A DNA stretch of 64,000 nucleotides from Chitinophagaceae bacterium (GTDB taxonomy: Bacteria; Bacteroidota; Bacteroidia; Chitinophagales; Chitinophagaceae): assembly GCA_025934485.1 (NCBI GenBank), contig JAICXX010000008.1, positions 1-64,000 on the forward strand. The letters are read 5' to 3'. This document shows positions 8,838-16,673 of this stretch, piece after piece. A model generated the notes under the pieces. The model saw only the letters and a list, made by a program, of their open reading frames with translations, was not told the origin of the DNA and made no database searches. The translations under genes were made by a program, and so were the position numbers. Every line of letters starts with the position of its first letter. Within the stretch, counting starts at the first letter, position 1.

Positions 8838-11026
8838 GAAACAGGGCTGGGTTATTATTGTTGCTGCTGATCAGCGGAAGAGTTTGTTTTTCGCAGCTGG
8901 ATAAGGCGGCAGCGGATGCTTTTGTGCGGCGGGTAGTTGGCGACCGGGCCAGCGGCTTTGTCGTCGAGTATATCCCGGTGGTCAATGGAAAGGATGTCTA
9001 CGAACTGGAAAGCAGGCGGGGGAAGGTGGTCCTACGGGGAAGCAATGGGCTGTCCGTAGGGTCGGCCCTGAATGAATACCTGCGCTCCTATTGTCATAGT
9101 TTTATTTCCTGGGATGGGGTGGATCTGCGGCTGCCGGCGGTGTTGCCGGTGGTTCCTTCGCGGGTGCGGCGGGTCACACCTTATCAGTACCGGTATTATC
9201 TGAACTATTGTACGTTCAATTATTCGATGGCCTGGTGGGATTGGGCCCGGTGGCAGCGGGAGATCGACTGGATGACCCTGAATGGCATCAATTTGCCGCT
9301 GGCGATCACCGGTGAAGAGGCTGTGTGGCAAAAGGTGTACCGGGGGCTCGGTTTTTCGGATGCGGAGCTACAGCGGTTCTTTTGCGGACCGGCGTATTTC
9401 TCCTGGTTTTGGATGGGTAATCTCGATGGCTGGGGCGGTCCGTTGCCGCAGCATTGGATGGATACGCATGCCGAGCTGGAGCGGAAGATCCTTGCCGCGG
9501 AGCGGTCTGTGGGTATGAAGCCGGTGTTGGCTGCTTTTACGGGCCATGTGCCGCCCACGTTTGCGCAACATTTTCCTATGGCTCGCGTGAAGAAAACGAA
9601 CTGGGGTGCGGGTTTCGATGATGTTTATATCCTCGATCCGGAAGATAGCCTTTTTGAGGTGATCGGGCGGCGTTTCATCGAGGCGCAGACTTCAGCCTAT
9701 GGGACGGACCACTTTTATTCCGCGGATACGTTCAATGAAAACCAGCCGCCTTCGAATGAGCCGGCTTATCTGGCGGCGATTTCTAAAAAGGTGTATGCTT
9801 CGATGGCGCTTGCCGATCCGCGGGCGGTGTGGGTGATGCAGGGGTGGATGTTTCATTATGCCGCTTCGTTTTGGGGGAATGCGCAGATCAAGGCGTTGTT
9901 GGGGGCGGTACCGGACGATCATATGATCATGCTGGATCTGTATAGCGAGAGTCACCCGGTGTGGGACAGGACTCAGGCTTACTTCGGCAAGCCGTGGATC
10001 TGGAATATGCTCAACAATTTCGGGGGCAATACTTTTTTGTGGGGGCGGATGGAGGCGGTGGCTTCGGGGCCTGCCGGGGCTTTGCATTCATCTTCTTCGC
10101 GGCGGCTGTCGGGGATCGGATTGGCTCCTGAAGGCATCGAGGAGAATCCGGCTTTGTACCAGCTGATGCTGGATAATACGTGGCGGGATAGTGCGATCTC
10201 GCTGGCTTCGTGGCTTCCGGCCTATGTGCAGGCCCGGTATGGGGTGACGAATGCCGATGCGCTGGCGGCATGGCGTGTGCTGGCTATTTCCGTGTATGCG
10301 GGTGGTTTGGGTGAGGGTGGGCCGGAATCTATTATTGTAGCGCGGCCGACGACCGAGGTATGGGCGGACCGGGTGCGGACGAAACTGGACTATGAACCGC
10401 GGCAGCTGGCTCGCGCCTGGGGACTGATGGTGCGGGCGGCGGATTCGCTGGGTTCCGGGGATGGATTTCAATATGACCTTGTAGATATCACGCGACAGGT
10501 GCTGGCCAACTATGCGTTGCCGTTGCAACAGCGTTGGGTGCTGGCGTATCTGGATCATGACTTTGCTGCTTTCGATAGCTGTACTGCGCGTTTTTTGGAT
10601 CTTATGGATGATATGGATGCGTTGCTGGCCACACGGCGGGAGTTTTTGCTGGGACGGTGGATCGGGGATGCCCGGCGTTGCGGGGCCACGACTGCCGAAT
10701 CGGATCTGTATGAGAAGAATGCCCGTGATCTGATCACGTTGTGGGGCGATAAGGAAAGCGGGTTACATGAATATTCCTGCCGGCAGTGGTCGGGTTTGAT
10801 CAAAGATTTTTACAAGCCCCGGTGGGAGCAGTATTTTGTGTATTTGCGACAGAAGATGGAGCGGGGCGACCGCATGGAGGAGACGGCTTTTGATGCCGCC
10901 ATCAAGGATTGGGAGTGGAAATGGGTGAATAGCACGGGTGGCGGATATAGCGAGCAGCCGGTGGGCGATGCTTTGTCGGTGGTGCGGCGGCTTTATGCGA
11001 AATATGCGACATTGGTTTTACAATAG
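8834..11026 (+). CDS. GH89 alpha-N-acetylglucosaminidase (NAGLU-like)
   Basis: Predicted secreted or periplasmic exo-enzyme releasing terminal alpha-linked GlcNAc. It has 730 residues, starting at TTG in a TTGA overlap with the susD stop; no in-frame ATG lies nearby and MRNRAGLLLLLLISG followed by VCFSQ is a good signal peptide. Family landmarks: the NAGLU N-terminal domain, then the (beta/alpha)8 core with NYCTFNYSMAWWDWARWQRE, GINLPLAITGEEAVWQKVY, FTGHVPPTF, DTFNENQPP (Glu about 302) and GLAPEGIEENPALYQLML (Glu about 436), followed by the helical C-terminal domain. The two Glu-containing segments are where the GH89 catalytic carboxylates lie. It overlaps the next gene by 32 bases. Context with GH35, GH92 and GH95 points to a complex host-like or glycoprotein glycan. 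Confidence 0.93.
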   Translation: MRNRAGLLLLLLISGRVCFSQLDKAAADAFVRRVVGDRASGFVVEYIPVVNGKDVYELESRRGKVVLRGSNGLSVGSALNEYLRSYCHSFISWDGVDLRLPAVLPVVPSRVRRVTPYQYRYYLNYCTFNYSMAWWDWARWQREIDWMTLNGINLPLAITGEEAVWQKVYRGLGFSDAELQRFFCGPAYFSWFWMGNLDGWGGPLPQHWMDTHAELERKILAAERSVGMKPVLAAFTGHVPPTFAQHFPMARVKKTNWGAGFDDVYILDPEDSLFEVIGRRFIEAQTSAYGTDHFYSADTFNENQPPSNEPAYLAAISKKVYASMALADPRAVWVMQGWMFHYAASFWGNAQIKALLGAVPDDHMIMLDLYSESHPVWDRTQAYFGKPWIWNMLNNFGGNTFLWGRMEAVASGPAGALHSSSSRRLSGIGLAPEGIEENPALYQLMLDNTWRDSAISLASWLPAYVQARYGVTNADALAAWRVLAISVYAGGLGEGGPESIIVARPTTEVWADRVRTKLDYEPRQLARAWGLMVRAADSLGSGDGFQYDLVDITRQVLANYALPLQQRWVLAYLDHDFAAFDSCTARFLDLMDDMDALLATRREFLLGRWIGDARRCGATTAESDLYEKNARDLITLWGDKESGLHEYSCRQWSGLIKDFYKPRWEQYFVYLRQKMERGDRMEETAFDAAIKDWEWKWVNSTGGGYSEQPVGDALSVVRRLYAKYATLVLQ

Positions 11027-14000
11027 TATTCTGCTTTTTGTTTTTTCGACGGGTTTTGCGCAGGCGGGTCTTAATGACCATATTTTCCCGGCGGCTACGG
11101 CAGCCAGGCGTTTCATCGATTTTGACAGCAGGGGATTTTTGGTCAAAGGGCAGCGAACATTTTTAGTTTCTGCAGGGATAGAGTATGCGCGGGTGCCGCG
11201 GGGACTGTGGGCGGACCGGTTGTTGCGGTTGAAGCGAGCAGGTTTCAACTGTGTCGAGATCTATACCTTCTGGAATTTTCATGAACCCCGGGAAGGGGTT
11301 TTTGACTTTACGGGCGACCACGATCTGGGTGCGTTTTTGCAGCTGGTGAAGACGATGGGCATGTATGCCATTGTGCGGGTGGGGCCGTATTACTGTGCGG
11401 AATGGGATCTCGGCGGGTATCCGTTGTGGCTAAAGTTTAAGCCGGGGTTGCGGGTGCGGGAGCCGAATGCGGTTTTTGAATCGGCGGTGGGGCGTTTCTT
11501 CGACCGGTTGTTGCCGATCGTGGCGGCGAACCAGATCAATCATGGCGGCGCCGTGATCCTGGTGCAGCTCGAGAATGAGCATCCATCCGGTTGGGGAACG
11601 GCGATGCCGAATGGGTATTTTACCTGGTTGCAGCATGAGGTTCTCGCGCATGGGATCGAGGTGCCGTATTTTTTTAGCGGGTTGCATCATAGTAGTGACC
11701 CTGCAGGTGATGCACTGAATCTTGACGATGTTTCGCGGCCGAATCCCTGGATGACGACGGAGTTTTGGAGCGTCTGGTACAATGGGTATGGGTCGGGGCC
11801 TGCCGAGGCGGCTTTGTTCGAGCGCCGGACCTGGAAGATCATCGCCCGTGGCGGAAATGGCTACAACTGTTATATGGGGCATGGGGGAAGCAATTTTGGT
11901 TATAAGAATAGCGACGGTGACGCCGCGTCCTATGACTATGGCGCGGCGGTGGGGCAGGGCGGGGATCTGCGGCCGATCTATTATACCTTCAAACGGGCGG
12001 CCTATTTTGCGCGAAGTTTTGCTTCGCTGCTCGAGAATAGTGTGGGGGATACGGTACGGGGATTGGTCGTTGGTGACTCTGTGCGGGTGAATGAGCGGCG
12101 GGGGCCGGAGGGGGAGATTGTGTTTTTGGATAACGCCGCTTCGCGTTTTGAGCGCGTGGTTGTCGGTGGCGACACGGTTAAGCTGGCGCCGGGAGAAATC
12201 TTTCCTTACGTGCGAAAATATGGGGCGTTGAGAGGGAATACGCTACGAATATTTGGGATCCTTGGAAATACGTTGATCGTGTATGGCGAAGCGGGTGAGC
12301 ATGGCCGGTTGCATTTTTCTGCGGGCGATCTTTCGGTAACGGTAGGGCCGACTGTGGGGACGTACCGGGTGGGCGGGTTGCGTGTGCTGGTCATGGATCG
12401 GGCGATGGCGGATCGAACCTGGGTGGTCGATAATAAAATTATTTGCGGGCCTGCATATGTAGGGGCTTTTGCCGCGGGGAGGATGGAGACGGAAGGGGGT
12501 GGAGATGCACTTGTGTTTACGTCGGATGATGTGGTGAGGTATGTTGGTTCGGGAGAATATAAGGCGATGGAGACGACTGGTGCTATTCGTGGGTGGATGC
12601 GCGTATCGGCGGCCTCGCCGGCTGCGCCGGGTTATGATGATTCCAATTGGAAGGGGGATGAGTGGCCCCTGCAGATGGGAGCGGATGGCGATACGACGGC
12701 GGATGCGTGGTACCGCGTGCCGCTGACGGTGGACAGTACCGGCGATTATACGTTGCTGGTAGAAGGCGCCGACCGGGCGCGAGCCTTTTTAGATGGGGTG
12801 CCATTGGGGCCGGTTGCCATAAAAGATGGCGTGATACCCTTGCAGCTGACGAGGGGCCGGCATTTGCTGGCGGTATTTACCGCGCATGACGGGCGGGAGG
12901 ATCTGGCAGCCTATTTGGGACCGCTGGACTCTGTTGCGCGGAAGGGGTTGTATGGACGGGCGTTATTGGTTCGCGGGGCCCCTGCGGTGACGGTGTTGAA
13001 TGGATGGCAGGTGAGTAAGGATTCGATTTCCGGTTGGAAACCTTATACGATAGGCGATGATGTCTTTGACAAGAAGCCGGGGCATGCCTGGTTCCGGGTG
13101 GAGTTGCCGGCTTTGCCAGCCGGCGCGCGGCAGGCGGAATTGCGTTTTGCGAGTGTCGATGAAAATGCGACGGTGTATGTCAACGGGCGGCGGCTGGCCT
13201 ATCATGCCGGATGGAATGCGCCTTTTAATGTTCTTATCGACCGGATCGATACGTTTGCGTCGCCGGTGGTGCTCACGGTGTTTGTGGAGAATTATTCCAA
13301 TGAGGGAGGGATCGACCAACCCGTAAGGTTCTCGCCGTGGGTGGACCCGGTTGCCGTTCGTGGGTGGAAGATGCGTGGGGGGGCTTTTGGGGCCGGGGGC
13401 GCCGGTCCGGCGCTTGATACGGCGGGGCCGTGTTTCTGGCTGGGGGCCTTTCACCTGCCCGCGGATAGTGGCTACCAGGTGGTGTGGCGAGTGGTTCCGA
13501 CGGGTTTGGGACATGGTTCGATATGGGTGAATGGGCATAATCTGGGTCGATATCCTGAGAAGATACCGGTGAAAGGGTTGTTTATTCCCGGTTGCTGGTT
13601 GCATAGCGGTGATAATACCTTGCGGATATATGATGAAGACGGGCGAGATGCGCAGCAGGTCACGGTGCAGGCGGAGGAAGGCGCATCGCGGCGGGTTTCG
13701 ATGTTGACACCTTCGCGGGAATATGGATTTGTGGATCCTTTCATTGGGACTGCTCCCAGCGATGTCTATACAGCGTGGGGCGATGAAGGCGGGACGTATC
13801 CCGGAGCGGTGGCGGTATCGGGTTATTGGCAGCTCACTCCGGAGACTCGACGGGGAGGTTATGACTACGGTGACAGCTCGATTGTTCTCTTTAGTTGCAA
13901 AGATCATCATAGTGGCTATCCCGGCGGGTCGGGGGGACGATTGGTGGTCATGCCCGGGGGCGCCAGCGATCTGGCTAGCGGCCCTGGCGGGGTAGCCTTG

Positions 14001-16673
14001 CGGCCGAGGCCGTTCTCGCATGCTGATGAGGTAGCCGAGCCGGGGTATTATCGGGTCCGGTTAACCGATGATGGGACGGTGATCGAAGCGACGGCGGCGC
14101 CGGAAGGCGGGGTGTTCAGGATCTCGTTTGGTGCCGGGCGGCATGACGTCTTTGTAGGGGATACGGCGGGGGTAAGTGTGGGGTTTGGTGAAGCGCCAAC
14201 CGGGAGCCGTGCGGTGGATGGTGGGACGGTTTATTCATTTGCCGGACCCGGGGTGGATGTATGGGTTGGACGGAAGCTCGATTTTGATTCGGTGCGGCGG
14301 GCTGTGCGGCGGTCCTGGGAGCGGGTGTTGCGTGTGGTGGAGGTTGCCGATGATGATGCGCGGCGGAAGACCGTGTTCTATACGGCGTTGTATCATTCTT
14401 TGCTTTTGCCGTGGGTTGTCGATAACACCGGCCGGTATGGCGGGTTCTCACCCTGGGATACCTATCGTTCGTTACACCCTTTGTTGAGTTTATTGTATCC
14501 GGAAAAGCAGGCGGGCGTGTTGCGGTCGTTGATGGCAGCCTATCGCCGCGCGGGGTATCTACCTACTGAATCGATGACCGGCAATCATAGTATTCCGATC
14601 GTGGTGGATGCCTGGCTCAAGGGGATCCGGACCGGTGATCGGGCGGAGGTATATGCGGCCATGTTGAAATCGCTTATTCGCGGGCCATTTTTACAACGGG
14701 ACATGAACGTTTTCCTGGACAGCGGGTATATTCCCTTTACGTATCCGGAGTCGGTGACGAGAACGGTGGAGTACGCCTATGATGATTGGGCGTTGGCGCA
14801 ATATGCACGGACGGTGATGGGCGATACGGGGATGTACCGGCGTCTGCTATCGTTTGCGACGGCTTATCGGCGTTTGCTGGATGTGCCCTCTTTGCTGTTG
14901 CTTCCGCGGGTTGGGGATTCGGTGCGCGTGCGGCCGGGTAATTCGGGTTATAAGGAGGGTGATGCCTGGGTATATACCTATTTTGCGCCGCAGGATATAA
15001 CGGGGTTGATCGACCGGCTGGGTGGGCCGGCGTATTTTTCTTTGCGGTTGGATTCAGCTTTACGGGATCGACGCATCGTGTTTGACAATGAGACGGTGCA
15101 GCATGTTCCCTACCTGTTCTCCTATGCGGGGCGTGCCGATCTTACGCAATATTGGGTTCGGAAGATCATGGATGATCGCTATAGTGATCAGCCGGGTGGG
15201 TTGCCGGGTAATGATGATCTTGGTGCTATGTCCAGCTGGTATGTCTTTAGTGCGTTGGGGTTTTATCCGGTGTGTCCCGGTGACCCTGTTTATGCGTTTG
15301 GGGCGCCCGTGTTTCGGCATGTCGTCCTGCATTTGGCTCATGGGCGAAGGCTTCTCATCGATGGCGGCGGGGGGAGGTATGTTTCCGCCGTACGTTTTAA
15401 TGGTGAGCCTTTGCGGAAGATCGAAGTGCCGCATGCGATGATCGCGCAGGGTGGGCGGCTGGTTTTTGAGACGGGGGCGCGGCCTGAATTCCCGAGGCCG
15501 GCGGCTCCGGGGATCGCGGTATCAGCATTTGCCGTGTCGCGGGTTGCTGGTGTTCGGAGAGCTGGTTCACCGGTGGAGTTGGTGTCGGGGGAGTGGGGAA
15601 TGGTGCATTTTACTTTGCGCAATAGCGGCGATACGGGTGTGATGCGAGTTTGTTTGTACGCGGATGAGAAGCTGCTTGTTGCAAAAAATGTATTGGTGCC
15701 GGCGGGCGCGGAGGTACGGGATTCTTTGGCGTTTCGGGTGTACCGGCTTGGGCGGATCGCGCTGCGGATCGGGGACGCCGGGGCTGTGGTGGCTATTGTG
15801 AAGCCTGATCGACCGTTGCCGGCGGAGCCACTTGCGGTGGGATTGGATCTGCGTGCGGTGGTGCGTAGGGGTGATAGTATGGTTGTGCGCTATGTGTTGA
15901 AGAATACGGGATGGGAGGCTATGGAGTATCGCGTGCCGTTGATTATGGATTCAACGGTTGTTGGTGTAGATACGGTGAAGTTGGAGCCGGGGGAGGAGCG
16001 GGAGCAATGCTGGGCAGGGAAGGCTTTGGTAGCGGGTTGGCATGTGTGGCGGGTTGGCGGGCTGTCACGGAGATGTCGTGTATATGAATCGCCCGGAGAA
16101 GCGGTAGTGTTGGATGGTGTTTGGATTGGAGATACGGTGATGACCGACCGGAGTGGATGGGAGAACATCATTCATGTGGCTGGGCGGCCCCGGTATTTGT
16201 GGCTTGACCCGAGCCGGTCGCTGGATGATCTTGGGGAGCGGTTGACGATGTGCGTTTGGGTTTTTCCGGAAGCATCGAGGAACGGCCTGGTGGACATCTT
16301 TACCAATGGAGACACGCATGTCTTACAGATTGTTGGGGGGCGTACGCTGACCTTTTTTGCCGGCGGATGGGGGCGCGGGGATTGTACGGTGGATCTGCCG
16401 GCAGACTGGCTACGTCATTGGCATTTACTCGCGGGGGTATGTGATGAGGCCGGTGAGCGACTTTATATCGATGGGCAGCTGCGTGGAGAAATGAAGCTGC
16501 AGAAAGTCGTACATTTATTTGGTGGCGGCAATACGTGGATGTTGGGACGAAATGAAGAATTTCCCGGCGAGCGGATATTTGAAGGCCGGGTGGACCGGCC
16601 GAGGATCTATCAGGAAGCTTTGCCGGCCGATGTGATCAGCAGGATTTACGAACAAGAAAAAGCACAGCGATGA
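10995..16673 (+). CDS. Fused GH35 beta-galactosidase / GH92 alpha-mannosidase with C-terminal CARDB- and LamG-like domains
   Basis: One uninterrupted 1892-residue frame. After a signal peptide (HWFYNSILLFVFSTGFAQA) comes a GH35 module (about 30-900): GFNCVEIYTFWNFHEP, YAIVRVGPYYCAEWDLGGYP, the acid/base region VQLENEHP (Glu 195), the nucleophile region WMTTEFWS (Glu 256), and C-terminal beta-sandwiches ending near IWVNGHNLGRYPEKIP. A GH92 module follows (about 908-1500): VDPFIGT, GGTYPGAVAVSGYWQLTP, SPWDTYRSLHPL, SMTGNHSIPIVVDAWLKG and PGNDDLGAMSSWYVFSALGFYPV. The GH92 part is shorter than usual between its N-domain and barrel. The tail has two CARDB-like beta domains and a LamG-like domain (YIDGQLRGEMKL). 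The track start at 10938 is upstream of the signal peptide; ATG 10995 is preferred. It overlaps GH89 by 32 bases and GH95 by ATGA. The domain joins show no stop or frameshift. Dual activity is inference. Confidence 0.9.
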   Translation: MRNMRHWFYNSILLFVFSTGFAQAGLNDHIFPAATAARRFIDFDSRGFLVKGQRTFLVSAGIEYARVPRGLWADRLLRLKRAGFNCVEIYTFWNFHEPREGVFDFTGDHDLGAFLQLVKTMGMYAIVRVGPYYCAEWDLGGYPLWLKFKPGLRVREPNAVFESAVGRFFDRLLPIVAANQINHGGAVILVQLENEHPSGWGTAMPNGYFTWLQHEVLAHGIEVPYFFSGLHHSSDPAGDALNLDDVSRPNPWMTTEFWSVWYNGYGSGPAEAALFERRTWKIIARGGNGYNCYMGHGGSNFGYKNSDGDAASYDYGAAVGQGGDLRPIYYTFKRAAYFARSFASLLENSVGDTVRGLVVGDSVRVNERRGPEGEIVFLDNAASRFERVVVGGDTVKLAPGEIFPYVRKYGALRGNTLRIFGILGNTLIVYGEAGEHGRLHFSAGDLSVTVGPTVGTYRVGGLRVLVMDRAMADRTWVVDNKIICGPAYVGAFAAGRMETEGGGDALVFTSDDVVRYVGSGEYKAMETTGAIRGWMRVSAASPAAPGYDDSNWKGDEWPLQMGADGDTTADAWYRVPLTVDSTGDYTLLVEGADRARAFLDGVPLGPVAIKDGVIPLQLTRGRHLLAVFTAHDGREDLAAYLGPLDSVARKGLYGRALLVRGAPAVTVLNGWQVSKDSISGWKPYTIGDDVFDKKPGHAWFRVELPALPAGARQAELRFASVDENATVYVNGRRLAYHAGWNAPFNVLIDRIDTFASPVVLTVFVENYSNEGGIDQPVRFSPWVDPVAVRGWKMRGGAFGAGGAGPALDTAGPCFWLGAFHLPADSGYQVVWRVVPTGLGHGSIWVNGHNLGRYPEKIPVKGLFIPGCWLHSGDNTLRIYDEDGRDAQQVTVQAEEGASRRVSMLTPSREYGFVDPFIGTAPSDVYTAWGDEGGTYPGAVAVSGYWQLTPETRRGGYDYGDSSIVLFSCKDHHSGYPGGSGGRLVVMPGGASDLASGPGGVALRPRPFSHADEVAEPGYYRVRLTDDGTVIEATAAPEGGVFRISFGAGRHDVFVGDTAGVSVGFGEAPTGSRAVDGGTVYSFAGPGVDVWVGRKLDFDSVRRAVRRSWERVLRVVEVADDDARRKTVFYTALYHSLLLPWVVDNTGRYGGFSPWDTYRSLHPLLSLLYPEKQAGVLRSLMAAYRRAGYLPTESMTGNHSIPIVVDAWLKGIRTGDRAEVYAAMLKSLIRGPFLQRDMNVFLDSGYIPFTYPESVTRTVEYAYDDWALAQYARTVMGDTGMYRRLLSFATAYRRLLDVPSLLLLPRVGDSVRVRPGNSGYKEGDAWVYTYFAPQDITGLIDRLGGPAYFSLRLDSALRDRRIVFDNETVQHVPYLFSYAGRADLTQYWVRKIMDDRYSDQPGGLPGNDDLGAMSSWYVFSALGFYPVCPGDPVYAFGAPVFRHVVLHLAHGRRLLIDGGGGRYVSAVRFNGEPLRKIEVPHAMIAQGGRLVFETGARPEFPRPAAPGIAVSAFAVSRVAGVRRAGSPVELVSGEWGMVHFTLRNSGDTGVMRVCLYADEKLLVAKNVLVPAGAEVRDSLAFRVYRLGRIALRIGDAGAVVAIVKPDRPLPAEPLAVGLDLRAVVRRGDSMVVRYVLKNTGWEAMEYRVPLIMDSTVVGVDTVKLEPGEEREQCWAGKALVAGWHVWRVGGLSRRCRVYESPGEAVVLDGVWIGDTVMTDRSGWENIIHVAGRPRYLWLDPSRSLDDLGERLTMCVWVFPEASRNGLVDIFTNGDTHVLQIVGGRTLTFFAGGWGRGDCTVDLPADWLRHWHLLAGVCDEAGERLYIDGQLRGEMKLQKVVHLFGGGNTWMLGRNEEFPGERIFEGRVDRPRIYQEALPADVISRIYEQEKAQR

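Noticed and set aside
12963-14021. 352-residue minus-strand ORF opposite the GH35-GH92 gene
   Set aside because: Arg/His/Pro-rich translation without motifs; antisense shadow.
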